Source: Indioceanicola profundi
Lineage (GTDB): Bacteria; Pseudomonadota; Alphaproteobacteria; Azospirillales; Azospirillaceae
Assembly: GCF_003568845.1 (NCBI RefSeq)
Contig: NZ_CP030126.1
Span: 248,001 to 312,000, forward strand
DNA: 64,000 bases
Reading direction: 5' to 3'
This document shows positions 6,921 to 16,169 of the stretch, in pieces (positions within the stretch are counted from its first letter, which is position 1; every line of letters begins with the position of its first letter). The position numbers and the translations under genes were made by a program. The notes beneath the pieces were generated by a model. It saw nothing but the letters and a program-made list of their open reading frames with translations. It searched no databases and was not told the origin of the DNA.

Positions 6921-7871
6921 ATGCCGCGTGGTGAGCTTTTCCCTCCTATCGATCCGTTCGCCAGCGGGCGTCTGAAGGTCTCCGATCTACATACGATCTA
7001 TTGGGAGCAGTGCGGCAATCCCAACGGTGTTCCGGTGGTTTTCCTGCATGGCGGGCCCGGCGCCGGCGCGTCGCCCACCCATCGGCGCTTCTTCGACCCG
7101 CACCATTACCGCATCGTGATCCTGGACCAGCGCGGGGCCGGCCGCTCCACCCCGCTGGGCGAGGTGCGGGAGAACGACGTCGGAGCGTTGGTGGGTGATC
7201 TGGAAACCCTACGGGAGACGCTGGGCATCCGGCGCTGGATGGTGTTCGGCGGCTCCTGGGGCTCCACCCTGGCGCTGGCCTATGCGCAGGCCCATCCCGA
7301 CCGGGTGCTGGCGCTGGTGCTGCGCGGCATCTTTCTGATGCGACGGCAGGAGATCGACTGGTTCCTCTACGACATGCGCCAGATTTTCCCGGAGGCCTGG
7401 GGCCAGTTCGTGTCCCACATCCCGGAGGCGGAGCGGGGCGACCTGCTGGGGGCCTACTGGACCCGTCTCACCTCGCCCGATCCGACCGTGCGCATGTCCG
7501 CCGCCCGGGTCTGGAGCGTGTATGAGGGCGCCTGCTCCACCCTGCTGCCCAGCCCGGAGCTGATCTCCGCCTCCGGCGAGGACAATCACGCCCTGGGGCT
7601 GGCCAGGATTGAGGCGCACTTCTTCCGCAACAACCTGCTCTCGCCGGAATCCAGGCTGCTGGACGACGTCCATAAAATCCGCCACATCCCGGCGGTGATC
7701 GTGCAGGGTCGCTACGACGTGGTCTGCCCGATCCGCACGGCGGATGAGCTGCACCGGGCCTGGCCAGAGGCGGATTACATCGTCGTCCCCGATGCCGGCC
7801 ACAGCGCCATGGAGCCGGGCATCCGTTCGGCCCTTGTCCAGGCGACGGAGCGGTTCAAGTCGCTGGGGTGA
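6921..7871 (+). CDS. pip: Proline iminopeptidase
   Basis: A 316-residue alpha/beta hydrolase of peptidase family S33, which removes N-terminal proline from peptides in the cytoplasm. The oxyanion-hole motif HGGPG is at residues 43-47, the nucleophile elbow GGSWGS puts the catalytic serine at 112, and the acid and base are Asp266 (GRYDVVCP) and His294 (DAGHSAMEP). Length and the opening FPPIDPFASGRL are those of the classical enzyme. The start at 6921 fits the family N-terminus; an earlier in-frame ATG at 6858 would add 21 unrelated residues. It stands alone on the plus strand, converging with the oxygenase. Confidence 0.95.
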   Translation: MPRGELFPPIDPFASGRLKVSDLHTIYWEQCGNPNGVPVVFLHGGPGAGASPTHRRFFDPHHYRIVILDQRGAGRSTPLGEVRENDVGALVGDLETLRETLGIRRWMVFGGSWGSTLALAYAQAHPDRVLALVLRGIFLMRRQEIDWFLYDMRQIFPEAWGQFVSHIPEAERGDLLGAYWTRLTSPDPTVRMSAARVWSVYEGACSTLLPSPELISASGEDNHALGLARIEAHFFRNNLLSPESRLLDDVHKIRHIPAVIVQGRYDVVCPIRTADELHRAWPEADYIVVPDAGHSAMEPGIRSALVQATERFKSLG

Positions 7872-7884
7872 CGAGGCGCGACCC

Positions 7885-8604
7885 TCACGTCGCATCGTGG
7901 AAGATGATGCCCAGCGTGTAGCGCTCCCCCGCCGTGACGGTGGAGACGCCATGGCGTAGGGCGACGCGGTAGGTGCCGCGGCTGCCGCGGGCCGGGCGGA
8001 AGCGGGTGGCGAACAGGATCGCCTGTCCCTGCACCAGATCGAAGGCGTGACCCCGGCTCTGCATCCGGGGCCGCTGCTCGGTCAGCAGGAACTGCCCGCC
8101 GCTGAAATCCCCGCCCGGTTCGGACAGCAGCACCGTCATCTGGACCGGGAAGACCACCCCGCCATAGATGTCCTGGTGCAGCGCATTCCACCCGCCGGCC
8201 AGGTATCGCAGCAGCAGCGGCGTCGGCTTCATCTGTCCGGCATCGGCGCAGACCTGTCTGAATTCCTTTAGCGTGTCCGGGATTGGATGCTCGATCCCGA
8301 TCTTCGGGGCCCAGTCCTGCGCCAGCGGGGCCAGATGCGGATAGGCGGCGGCCCTCAACTCCTGCACCAGCGGCGGCAGCGGGTCGGCGAAGTATCGGTA
8401 GTCTCCCTCCCCATAGCCGTGCCGGGCCATATGCACGGTGCTGCGGAACCCGTCCTCCCGCCCGAACAGCCCCGCCAGCTCCGCGCATTCCGCGGAAGAC
8501 AGCAGCACCGGGGTCGGTGCCGCACCGGTCTCATCCAGGTTCCGGCGCAGGGCCGGCCAGTCCCAGGCGGCAAGGCGTTCGGCGACGGGCGGCAGGCCGG
8601 GCAT
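7885..8604 (-). CDS. 2-oxoglutarate/Fe(II)-dependent oxygenase (prolyl hydroxylase-like)
   Basis: A 239-residue protein with the double-stranded beta-helix iron site: His143 and Asp145 (HQDIYGG), His218 (RHGVS) and Arg228 (ERYTLGIIFH), the last binding the 2-oxoglutarate carboxylate. This matches the COG3826 type of uncharacterised prolyl-4-hydroxylase-like enzymes. The substrate is not known; related proteins act on nucleic acids or proteins. It lies 11 bases upstream of the DUF488 gene's 3' end on the same strand, so the two may be co-transcribed. Confidence 0.88.
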   Translation of the reverse strand: MPGLPPVAERLAAWDWPALRRNLDETGAAPTPVLLSSAECAELAGLFGREDGFRSTVHMARHGYGEGDYRYFADPLPPLVQELRAAAYPHLAPLAQDWAPKIGIEHPIPDTLKEFRQVCADAGQMKPTPLLLRYLAGGWNALHQDIYGGVVFPVQMTVLLSEPGGDFSGGQFLLTEQRPRMQSRGHAFDLVQGQAILFATRFRPARGSRGTYRVALRHGVSTVTAGERYTLGIIFHDAT

Positions 8605-8615
8605 GGGCGCATCCT

Positions 8616-9071
8616 TCAGAAGGCGGGATCGGGAGCGATGTGTTCCACGCTGAACCCATGGCCCTCCGCCATCATCTCCGCCACCCGTTTCCTGTGGCAG
8701 ATATGCGGGTCGGCCTCGAAGCAGAGCAGGCAGGCCCGGCCTTCGCCCGCGATCCGGATGGCAAGGGCAAGGTCATGCTCCGCCTCCGGCCGCGCCAGGC
8801 TGTTCTCCACGATCTGCCAGAACTCGTCCCAGCGCCGGGCGCGGTTGGCCAGCCGCCCCTCCTTCGGCGTGCCAAGCCCTTTCAGATGGACATAGCCGAT
8901 CCCGGCCTCCGCCAGACTGGCGGCCAGCGGGCGCTTGGAAAAGCCGGCCCGGCGCGACAGCGGCAGGTCGCGGACATCGATCAGGGTCGTGATCCCCGCC
9001 GCCTTCAGGGCCGCGATCACGGCCCCCTGGCCCGCCCCCTCATAGCCGATGGTGAACAGGGCTGACTGCAC
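8616..9071 (-). CDS. DUF488 family protein
   Basis: A 151-residue protein with the DUF488 signature: an opening FTIGYEG, the IDVRDLPLSRRAGFSK segment, then HLKGLGTPKEGR and a closing CFEADPHICHRKRVA with conserved Cys and His. The start is set by a GTG at 9071 preceded by GGGAGG five bases upstream, which places FTIGYEG at residue 5 as in homologues; ATG codons further upstream would add a long unconserved leader. The biochemical activity of the family is not established. It precedes the 2OG oxygenase on the same strand. Confidence 0.85.
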   Translation of the reverse strand: MQSALFTIGYEGAGQGAVIAALKAAGITTLIDVRDLPLSRRAGFSKRPLAASLAEAGIGYVHLKGLGTPKEGRLANRARRWDEFWQIVENSLARPEAEHDLALAIRIAGEGRACLLCFEADPHICHRKRVAEMMAEGHGFSVEHIAPDPAF

Positions 9072-9305
9072 GCACGCCTCCCGCCGCAGATCGTCCGGCC
9101 TTGCGCCAAGGCCGATGGACCGCATAACACCCATGCGGCGGCGGGTCGATATAAAGCGCCCCATGCGGACCCCGGCCGCCCCCTCCGCCCTTGCCAGAAT
9201 GGGGGCATCCGCGTATAAGGCGCGCTTCATCCGGGTGGCGAGGCCAGGCGGCAAGCCTGGGGCATGCCCAACCACCCATGAAACTCTGAACGGTAAGGAC
9301 AGAAA

Positions 9306-9506
9306 ATGCCCAAGCTGAAGAATCATTCCGGCTCCAAGAAGCGGTTCAAGGTGACCGCTTCCGGTAAGGTCCGGGCCCAGGCCGCCGGCAAGCGCCACGG
9401 CATGAGCAAGCGTCCGCAGAAGATGAAGCGGAACGCCCGCGGCACGTTCGTCATGTTCAAGGCGGACGGCGAGAAGATTCTCGAGAATTTCCTGCGCGTG
9501 GTTTGA
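9306..9506 (+). CDS. rpmI: 50S ribosomal protein L35
   Basis: A 66-residue basic protein with the L35 signature ([17 protein letters not shown], then KRHGMSKR and [18 protein letters not shown]). It is a component of the large ribosomal subunit. GGTAAGGAC lies just upstream of the start. It is followed after 13 bases by rplT, the conserved L35-L20 pair. Initiation factor gene infC, often upstream, is absent; the preceding gene is DUF488 on the opposite strand. The 234-base region upstream contains a short hairpin (CCAGGC/GCCTGG, 9244-9260) and a GGGCATGCCC palindrome that could be leader structure, but I cannot show L20 autoregulation. Confidence 0.98.
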   Translation: MPKLKNHSGSKKRFKVTASGKVRAQAAGKRHGMSKRPQKMKRNARGTFVMFKADGEKILENFLRVV

Positions 9507-9519
9507 GGAGGTCTGAACA

Positions 9520-9882
9520 ATGGCTCGCGTCAAGCGGGGCGTGACCACTCACGCCCGTCACAAGAAGATCCTGAAGCTGGCCAAGGGCTACCGCGGCCGC
9601 GGCTCCAAGTGCTATCGCGTTGCGATCGAGAAGGTTGAGAAGGCGCTTCGTTACGCCTATCGCGACCGTCGCAACAAGAAGCGCGATTTCCGCGCCCTGT
9701 GGATCCAGCGCATCAACGCCGGTGCGCGCCTGCACGGCCTGACCTACAGCAAGTTCATGCACGGGCTGAAGCGCGCCGGCATCGACCTGGACCGCAAGGT
9801 GCTGGCCGACATCGCCGGCCGTGAGCCGGAGAGCTTCAAGGCTCTGGCCGATCAGGCCCAGAACGCGCTGAAGGCCGCCTGA
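9520..9882 (+). CDS. rplT: 50S ribosomal protein L20
   Basis: A 120-residue basic protein matching L20 from [19 protein letters not shown] through the [12 protein letters not shown] block to the C-terminal [19 protein letters not shown]20 binds 23S rRNA early in large-subunit assembly and in many bacteria represses its own operon. GAGGAGG precedes the start by about 8 bases. It ends the operon, with a terminator 26 bases downstream. Confidence 0.98.
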   Translation: MARVKRGVTTHARHKKILKLAKGYRGRGSKCYRVAIEKVEKALRYAYRDRRNKKRDFRALWIQRINAGARLHGLTYSKFMHGLKRAGIDLDRKVLADIAGREPESFKALADQAQNALKAA

Positions 9883-9907
9883 TCCGGCTTCCAGGGTTCG
9901 AGTTAAG

Positions 9908-9938
9908 AAGGGCGCGTCCGCAAGGGCGCGCCCTTTTT
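9908..9938 (+). terminator. Terminator of rpmI-rplT
   Basis: A 9-bp stem (9908-9916 with 9927-9935) is followed by a T-run ending at 9938. Confidence 0.85.
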
Positions 9939-9986
9939 ACGTCTGACCGCTGGGATGCCGATCCGGGGGGTGTTTCCTTGTGCCGA

Positions 9987-10343
9987 TCAGGCCGCGTTCA
10001 GGACCGCTCGCCGGACGGCATCGGGGTCCTGCTCGATCACCTTCAGCAGAACGCGGGCCGGCCCTTCCGGTTCGGCCCGGTGCTGCTCCCAGTCCCGGAC
10101 GGTCCAGACCGACAGGCCGAAATCCCGTGCGAACTCCTCCTGCGTCAGGGCGAGGCGGCGGCGCAGCTCCCGGACATCTGGATAGGCGCCGCGGACGTTG
10201 AACTCACCGGAGTCCAGCCCGCCCAGATCATCCACCCCATCCTTCGCCTTGTGGCGGCGGATGTCCTCTTCCGTCGTGGCAGCCATCCGGGCCGGGTCTT
10301 CCGGCCGGGCAGCCTCAAGGTCGGTCAGCGAAAAACGCGGCAT
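9987..10343 (-). CDS. HTH-domain antitoxin paired with BrnT-like toxin
   Basis: A 118-residue protein. The N-terminal half has an acidic segment (PARMAATTEEDIRRHKAKDG) reminiscent of the BrnA antitoxin N-terminus, and the C-terminal half is an XRE-type helix-turn-helix (ELRRRLALTQEEFARDFGLSVWTVRDWEQHR). The start at 10343 overlaps the end of the upstream toxin gene by 29 bases, indicating translational coupling. By analogy the N-terminal part should neutralise the toxin and the HTH repress the operon. Classical BrnA carries a ribbon-helix-helix/COG3514 DNA-binding region, so the XRE version is a variant. The order toxin-antitoxin is the same as in brnTA. Confidence 0.8.
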   Translation of the reverse strand: MPRFSLTDLEAARPEDPARMAATTEEDIRRHKAKDGVDDLGGLDSGEFNVRGAYPDVRELRRRLALTQEEFARDFGLSVWTVRDWEQHRAEPEGPARVLLKVIEQDPDAVRRAVLNAA

Positions 10344-10632
10344 AACGTTCCCTCTCCTTGCGGCTGGCCAGGTGTGCGGAGATGATCCAGCGACAGGGGC
10401 CGTCCGCATCTGCGCGCCATGTATAAACAACGAAGTATGTGAACCTGTCCGCCTGCCCGATGGCCTGGATGCGGCGCTCCCCGTAATCCCGGCGCAGATC
10501 GTCCCGCTCCAGCGTATGGCCGAGGAAAATGCGGGCAGCCGCCAGAAACCCGAAGCCCCGCTCCCGTACATTCCGCTCATTCTTGGACGGGTCGAAACCG
10601 ATATTCAAATGATGAAGACTAGCACCAGCCAC
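10315..10632 (-). CDS. brnT: BrnT family toxin
   Basis: About 95-105 residues matching the BrnT ribonuclease-type toxin: [18 protein letters not shown] at the start, [10 protein letters not shown], then [12 protein letters not shown], an FVVYTWR strand and [15 protein letters not shown] at the end. BrnT is a RelE-like mRNA interferase that halts translation when freed from its antitoxin. The start is unclear. GTG at 10632 is given; TTG at 10608 is closer to the conserved N-terminus, and neither has a strong ribosome site. The pair sits between the rplT terminator and pheS, both essential neighbours. Confidence 0.82.
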   Translation of the reverse strand: MAGASLHHLNIGFDPSKNERNVRERGFGFLAAARIFLGHTLERDDLRRDYGERRIQAIGQADRFTYFVVYTWRADADGPCRWIISAHLASRKERERYAAFFADRP

Positions 10633-10745
10633 TAGTCGGGTCAAAATGCTCAAGCCCGCTCTGCGCCGTTCGGTCTGGCAGCCTGCGAGGGCTTGCGCTA
10701 AACCTCTCCGCTCACGAAAGAACGGCCCCATTCGGACCCGATCCC

Positions 10746-11822
10746 ATGACCGACGCCGCCAGCCTCAAATCCGACCTCCTCGCCGCCGTGGAAGGTGCAG
10801 CCGACCTTGCCAGTCTCGAGGAGGTGCGGGTTTCCGCCCTGGGCAAGAAGGGACGCATCACCGCCCTGATGGGCGACATGCGCAACCTCTCGCCGGAGGA
10901 GCGGAAGGAGCGCGGGCAACTCCTCAACGCACTGAAGGAGGAGGTCGGCCAAGCGCTGGAATCCCGCCGCGACGTGCTGAAGAAGCAGGAGCTGGCGAAA
11001 AGGCTGGAGGCGGAGCGGATCGATGTCACCCTGCCGACCCGGCCGGAGGCGGAGGGGCGCATCCACCCCATCACCCAGACCATCGACGAGCTGGTCGCCA
11101 TCTTCGCCGACATGGGCTTCACCGTGGCGGAAGGGCCGGACATCGAGAGCGACTGGAACAATTTCACCGCGCTGAACATCCCGGAGAACCATCCGGCGCG
11201 GCAGATGCACGACACCTTCTACCTGCCCAACTCGCCCGAGGGGCAGGCGCGGGTCCTGCGCACCCACACCAGCCCGGTGCAGATCCGCACCATGCTGAAG
11301 CAGAAGCCGCCGATCCGCATCATAGCGCCCGGCCGCACCTACCGCTCCGACTACGACCAGACCCACACGCCCATGTTCCACCAGGTGGAGGCGCTGGTCA
11401 TCGGAGAGGACATCCATATGGGCCATCTCAAGGGCTGCATCCTGGAGTTCGCCCGCGCCTTCTTCCAGATCGACGATCTGCCGATCCGCTTCCGCCCCAG
11501 CTTCTTCCCCTTCACCGAGCCGTCGGCGGAGGTGGATATCGGCTGCAAGCGCAGCGGGGGCGAGCTGAAGCTCGGGCCCTATGGCGACTGGCTGGAGATC
11601 ATGGGTTCCGGCATGGTCCATCCGGCCGTGCTGGAGAATTGCGGCATCGACAGCAGCCGCTACCAGGGCTTCGCCTTCGGCATGGGGATCGAGCGCATCG
11701 CCATGCTGAAATACGGCATCCCCGACCTGCGCACCTTCTTCGAGGCCGACCTGCGCTGGCTGAAGCATTACGGCTTCGTCCCGCTGGACCAGCCGAGCCT
11801 GGCCCAGGGGCTGACCCGGTGA
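10746..11822 (+). CDS. pheS: Phenylalanyl-tRNA synthetase alpha subunit
   Basis: A 358-residue class II synthetase catalytic subunit that charges tRNA-Phe as an alpha2-beta2 tetramer with PheT. An N-terminal coiled-coil arm (residues 1-85) for tRNA binding is followed by the catalytic domain with motif 2 ([22 protein letters not shown]) and motif 3 ([18 protein letters not shown]). FKG-type specificity residues appear in [13 protein letters not shown]. Full family length. It is followed after 52 bases by pheT. Confidence 0.98.
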   Translation: MTDAASLKSDLLAAVEGAADLASLEEVRVSALGKKGRITALMGDMRNLSPEERKERGQLLNALKEEVGQALESRRDVLKKQELAKRLEAERIDVTLPTRPEAEGRIHPITQTIDELVAIFADMGFTVAEGPDIESDWNNFTALNIPENHPARQMHDTFYLPNSPEGQARVLRTHTSPVQIRTMLKQKPPIRIIAPGRTYRSDYDQTHTPMFHQVEALVIGEDIHMGHLKGCILEFARAFFQIDDLPIRFRPSFFPFTEPSAEVDIGCKRSGGELKLGPYGDWLEIMGSGMVHPAVLENCGIDSSRYQGFAFGMGIERIAMLKYGIPDLRTFFEADLRWLKHYGFVPLDQPSLAQGLTR

Positions 11823-11874
11823 CGGGCTGCGCCGCAGAACACGCCTTCAAGATTAGCTGACGGATCATCTCCCC

Positions 11875-14268
11875 ATGAAGTTCACCCTGTCCTGGCTGAA
11901 GATGCACCTCGAAACCGAGGCGCCGCTGGACCTGATCGTGGAGAAGCTCACCGACCTCGGGCTCGAGGTGGAGGGGGTGGAGGACCGCTCGGCCGAGCTG
12001 GCGGCCTTCCGCATCGCCCGGGTGGTGAGCGCCGAGAAGCACCCCAATGCCGACAAGCTCCGCCTCTGCATGGTGGATACCGGGGCGGGCGAGCCGGTGC
12101 AGGTGGTCTGTGGCGCGCCCAACGCCAGGGAAGGCATCAAGGTGGTCTTCGCCAGCCCGGGCACGAAGATTCCGGAAAGCGGCGACGTGCTCCAGATCGG
12201 CACCATCCGCGGGGTGGAGAGCCGGGGCATGATGTGCTCTGAGCGGGAGCTGAAGCTGTCGGACGAGCATACCGGCATCATCGAACTGCCGGAGGATGCG
12301 CCGGTGGGCGGCAGCTTCGCCGAATATCGCGGCATCGCCGACCCGGTGATCGAGATCGCGCTGACCCCTGACCGCGCCGACTGCGCCGGTGTGCGCGGCA
12401 TCGCCCGCGATCTGGCCGCCGCCGGTCTCGGCACGCTGAAGCCGCTGGATGGCAGCGCCGTTCCCGGTCGCTTCCCCGCCCCGGTCGAGGTGCGGCTGGA
12501 GACGGAGGGCTGCCCCCAATTCGCCGCGCGGCTCATCCGCGGCGTGAAGAACGGCCCCAGCCCTAAGTGGCTGCAGGACAAGCTGATCGCCGTGGGTCTG
12601 CGCCCGATCTCCGCCCTGGTGGACATCACCAACTGGTTCAGCCAGGACCAGGCCCGACCGCTGCACGTCTTCGACGCGGCCAAGCTGAAGGGCGGCATCG
12701 TCCTGCGCGACTCTGCCGAGGGCGACAGCTTCCTGGCCCTGAACGAGAAGGATTACACCCTGCCCGCCGGGCTGGTCGGCATCTATGACGGCAGCGGCCT
12801 CATCTCTCTGGGCGGCGTCATGGGCGGGGAGAGCACAGGCGTGACCGAGAGCACCACCGACGTGGTGCTTGAGGCGGCATTGTTCGACCCGGTGCGCATC
12901 GCCGAGGCCGGCCGCAAGCTTTCCATCAACTCCGACGCCCGCTACCGCTTCGAGCGTGGGGTAGACCCGGCCAGCGTGCTGCCGGCGGTGGAGCAGGCCA
13001 CGCGCATGATCCTGGACCTCTGCGGCGGCGAACCATCGGAAACGGTGGTGGCCGGAGCCGAGCCCGCATGGCAGCGCACATTGCATCTCCGCCCCGCCCG
13101 CGTCGCCCATCTGGGCGGCGTCGACGTGCCGGAAGCGGAGCAGGTGCGCATCCTCACCGCCCTCGGCTTCGGCGTTTCCCGCACCGATGACGGCCGGCTG
13201 GCCTGCGCCGTGCCGTCCTGGCGCGCCGACGTGCATGGGGAGGCCGATCTGGTGGAGGAGGTGCTGCGGGTCCACGGCTTCGCCGCCATCCCGGCCACCC
13301 CGCTGCCGCGCGACCTGACCACCACCCGCCCGGCCATCGATCCGGGGCAGCGCCGCACCGGCTTGGTGAAGCGCGCCCTGGCCGGCCGCGGCCTGCTGGA
13401 ATGCGTGACCTGGTCCTTCGTCCCGGCGGAGACAGCGGGGCTGTTCGGGCAGGTGGGGCCGGACCTGAAGCTGCTGAACCCGATCAGCGCCGACATGGCG
13501 GTGATGCGGCCCAGCATCCTGGCCAACCTGATCCAGGCCGCCGGTCGCAACGCCGCCAAAGGCTTCCCGGATGTCGGCCTGTTCGAGGTCGGGGCCGCTT
13601 TCCGCGATGCCACCGACAAAGGGCAGGATGCCGTAGCCGCCGGCCTGCGCGCCGGCATGGCCGTGCCGCGCAACTGGGCCAAGGGGGAGCGCGCGGTGGA
13701 CGCCTTCGACGTCAAGGCCGACGCCATCGCGGCGCTGGAAGCGGCGGGAGCCCCCACGGCGAACCTGCAGGTCACCCGCGATGCGCCGGACTGGTACCAT
13801 CCCGGCCGTTCCGGCGTGCTGCGCCTCGGCCCCACGGTGCTGGCCCGCTTCGGCGAGCTGCATCCGGCGGTGCTGGAGGCGATGGATGCCAGCGGCCCCA
13901 TGGCGGCGTTCGAGGTGATGCTGGACGCGGTGCCGACGCCGAAGAAGAAGGGCGGCACAGCCAAGCCGCTGCTCGCCCTCTCCCCCTTCCAGCCGCTGGA
14001 CCGCGACTTCGCCTTCCTGGTGGATGAGCAGGTGGAGGCCGACAAGCTGGTCAAGGCGGCCCGCGGGGCGGACAAGCAGTTGATCACCGGCGTCATCGTG
14101 TTCGATGTCTATCAGGGTGCGGGCGTGGAGCCGGGCAAGAAGTCGGTCGCCATCTCGGTCACGCTCCAGCCGGTGGACAAGACGCTGACAGATGCGGAGA
14201 TCGAGGCGGTGGCAGGGAAGATCGTAGCTGCCGTGGCGAAAGCGACAGGTGCCACCCTGCGCGGATAA
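11875..14268 (+). CDS. pheT: Phenylalanyl-tRNA synthetase beta subunit
   Basis: A 797-residue subunit of normal bacterial length. In order it has the N-terminal MKFTLSWLKMHLETEA segment, the tRNA-binding OB domain (about 40-150, HPNADKLRLCMVDTG), the B3/B4 editing region (about 210-380, with RPISALVDITNW), the B5 domain, the catalytic-like core (RRTGLVKRALAGRGL...TWSFV) and a C-terminal ferredoxin-fold anticodon-binding domain (FQPLDRDFAFLVDEQV...). The B3/B4 domain hydrolyses mischarged Tyr-tRNA-Phe. It is the second gene of pheST and ends at a strong terminator. Confidence 0.98.
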   Translation: MKFTLSWLKMHLETEAPLDLIVEKLTDLGLEVEGVEDRSAELAAFRIARVVSAEKHPNADKLRLCMVDTGAGEPVQVVCGAPNAREGIKVVFASPGTKIPESGDVLQIGTIRGVESRGMMCSERELKLSDEHTGIIELPEDAPVGGSFAEYRGIADPVIEIALTPDRADCAGVRGIARDLAAAGLGTLKPLDGSAVPGRFPAPVEVRLETEGCPQFAARLIRGVKNGPSPKWLQDKLIAVGLRPISALVDITNWFSQDQARPLHVFDAAKLKGGIVLRDSAEGDSFLALNEKDYTLPAGLVGIYDGSGLISLGGVMGGESTGVTESTTDVVLEAALFDPVRIAEAGRKLSINSDARYRFERGVDPASVLPAVEQATRMILDLCGGEPSETVVAGAEPAWQRTLHLRPARVAHLGGVDVPEAEQVRILTALGFGVSRTDDGRLACAVPSWRADVHGEADLVEEVLRVHGFAAIPATPLPRDLTTTRPAIDPGQRRTGLVKRALAGRGLLECVTWSFVPAETAGLFGQVGPDLKLLNPISADMAVMRPSILANLIQAAGRNAAKGFPDVGLFEVGAAFRDATDKGQDAVAAGLRAGMAVPRNWAKGERAVDAFDVKADAIAALEAAGAPTANLQVTRDAPDWYHPGRSGVLRLGPTVLARFGELHPAVLEAMDASGPMAAFEVMLDAVPTPKKKGGTAKPLLALSPFQPLDRDFAFLVDEQVEADKLVKAARGADKQLITGVIVFDVYQGAGVEPGKKSVAISVTLQPVDKTLTDAEIEAVAGKIVAAVAKATGATLRG

Positions 14269-14305
14269 GAACCGAGCAGACTACCTGAAGTAATTACTTC
14301 CAAAG

Positions 14306-14340
14306 AAAACGCCGCGCCTTGGTTGCGCGGCGTTTTCCTT
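14306..14340 (+). terminator. Terminator of pheST
   Basis: A perfect 12-bp stem (14306-14317 with 14325-14336) with a 7-base loop. The AAAA/TTTT base of the stem makes it potentially bidirectional. Confidence 0.85.
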
Positions 14341-14449
14341 TTCCGGCCCGCTTGCGAAGAAGGGAAGGATCATCAACAATACCCTCCAAACTAAAGTATA
14401 ATAATGTACCATCTGCACAGACCGACGGGTCGTGACCAGGGAGGCGCTG

Positions 14450-16138
14450 GTGAAGGCATTTCAGAACCTACCGATCGTTCTAAAGCTGCTGGTCCCGCTT
14501 ATCCTCATGGGAGCGCTGACGGTTGGAACCTCTCTCTATGCCCTGTCTCAGATGCGCGGCGTCGGGGAGGTTTATCAAGGGCTGTTGCGGCGCGACACGG
14601 TGGCGGTGAAAAACGTCCTGCTGGCCAATGAGACCGCCGCCCATATCGGGCGCGTCGCCTACATGATGGTGGCGGAGCCGGATAGCTTCATCATTGAAAG
14701 CATGGCGGATGAAATCGATCTGAAGAGAGATGAACTGCTGGCCCATCTGGACGGGGTGGAGCGGCTGTTCCCCGGCCGCAAGACCGACCTGGATCTGGCC
14801 CGGCAGGATTTCCGGCAGATGATGGAGCTGGCGGAGAAGGCCCGTCAGGCGCTGCTGGCCGGAGAGACGGAGCGGGGTGCGCGCATCCTGGTGGATGAGT
14901 TCGACATCAAGCTGACCGACCTGCTGGACCGGTTGGTAATCATCACCGGCGATGTCGACAAGGCGGTGGCGGCCGGCGAAGAAGCAGCCATGGAGCGGAA
15001 CGAGCGGGCATGGTGGGTGACGCTCGCCGTCGGGGCCACGGGCACCGTTCTGTTCATGGCGCTGGCGCTGTGGCTGACCATGGTGGGCGTGTCGCGCCCG
15101 CTGGCGCGCGTCGTCTCCACCATGAGCCGGCTGGCCGGCGGCGACCTGTCCGTCCGCATCGATGGCGGCGAGCGGCGGGATGAAATCGGCGATACCGCCC
15201 GTGCCGTCGCCATTTTCCAGCGCAACATGCGGGAGGCCGAGACGCTCCGCCACGAGCAGACGGCGCTGGAGGAGAAGGCGGAGGCGGAGAAGCGCGCCGC
15301 CATGGCCGCCCTGGCCGGGGAGTTCGAGGCCACCATGGATGAGGTGGTCCGGTCCGTTGCCGGTGCAGCCCGCCGCATGCGCCAGACGGCGGAGGGGCTG
15401 ACCGGCGTGGCGGAGCAGACCAGCCGTCAATCCAATGCGGTGGCCAGCAGTGCCGAACAGGCCGCCCAGAACGTCAACACGGTGGCGTCCGCGGCGGAAG
15501 AGCTGTCCGCCTCCATCCAGGAGATCGCCCGGCGCGTTTCCGAAAGCTCCCGCATCGCGCACGAGGCGGTGGCGGAAGCGGACCGGTCGAACGCCACCGT
15601 GACCGGGCTGGTGGAGGCCGCTAGCAGGATCGGCGAGGTCGTGAAGCTGATCAACGGCATCGCCAGCCAGACCAACCTGCTGGCGCTGAACGCCACCATC
15701 GAGGCAGCGCGGGCGGGAGAGGCCGGGAAGGGCTTCGCCGTGGTGGCGTCGGAGGTCAAGAACCTGGCGACCCAGACCGCCAAGGCGACGGAGGAGATCG
15801 GCAGCCAGATCGCCGAGATGCAGGCGGCGGCCGGCAATGCGGCGGGCGCCATCCAGGGTGTGGGCGGCACCATCGGCCGGATCAGCGATATCGTCACCAG
15901 CATCGCCGCCGCGGTGGAGCAGCAGGGGGCTGCTACCAGCGAGATCGCCGGCAGCGTCGCCCAGGCTGCCGCCGGCACAAACGAAGTCAGCGCCACCATC
16001 GGCGAGGTGACCCGCGCCGCCGGTGAGACTGGCACCATGGCCGGCGACGTGCTCGCCGCCGCCAATGAGCTGGTCGGGGAGGCCGACGTGCTTCGCCGCG
16101 AGGTGGAGGGCTTCGTCGCCCGCGTCCGGGCAGGGTAA
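14450..16138 (+). CDS. Methyl-accepting chemotaxis protein
   Basis: A 562-residue chemoreceptor. Transmembrane helix 1 is at about residues 8-32, a helical sensory domain rich in acidic residues follows to about 185, transmembrane helix 2 at about 188-212, HAMP to about 265, and the long cytoplasmic coiled coil ends with the signalling tip containing [18 protein letters not shown]. The start is set by GTG at 14450, preceded by AGGGAGG five bases upstream; a GTG at 14432 in the same frame lacks such a site. No CheW-binding or CheR-tether pentapeptide is seen at the C-terminus. The ligand is unknown. It is a lone receptor gene; no che genes are in the window. Confidence 0.95.
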   Translation: MKAFQNLPIVLKLLVPLILMGALTVGTSLYALSQMRGVGEVYQGLLRRDTVAVKNVLLANETAAHIGRVAYMMVAEPDSFIIESMADEIDLKRDELLAHLDGVERLFPGRKTDLDLARQDFRQMMELAEKARQALLAGETERGARILVDEFDIKLTDLLDRLVIITGDVDKAVAAGEEAAMERNERAWWVTLAVGATGTVLFMALALWLTMVGVSRPLARVVSTMSRLAGGDLSVRIDGGERRDEIGDTARAVAIFQRNMREAETLRHEQTALEEKAEAEKRAAMAALAGEFEATMDEVVRSVAGAARRMRQTAEGLTGVAEQTSRQSNAVASSAEQAAQNVNTVASAAEELSASIQEIARRVSESSRIAHEAVAEADRSNATVTGLVEAASRIGEVVKLINGIASQTNLLALNATIEAARAGEAGKGFAVVASEVKNLATQTAKATEEIGSQIAEMQAAAGNAAGAIQGVGGTIGRISDIVTSIAAAVEQQGAATSEIAGSVAQAAAGTNEVSATIGEVTRAAGETGTMAGDVLAAANELVGEADVLRREVEGFVARVRAG

Positions 16139-16169
16139 GGCCCGCCGCCCCGTTCCAGCTCTCCCCCCT

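Noticed and set aside
9892-9904. GGTTCGAG motif resembling a tRNA T-loop after rplT
   Set aside because: No acceptor stem, anticodon arm or CCA end can be folded around it; it precedes the rplT terminator.
11599-13863. A 754-codon open frame on the minus strand opposite pheST
   Set aside because: It is the antisense shadow of pheS/pheT, rich in His, Ala, Gly and Arg, without any domain; long antisense frames are expected in GC-rich DNA.
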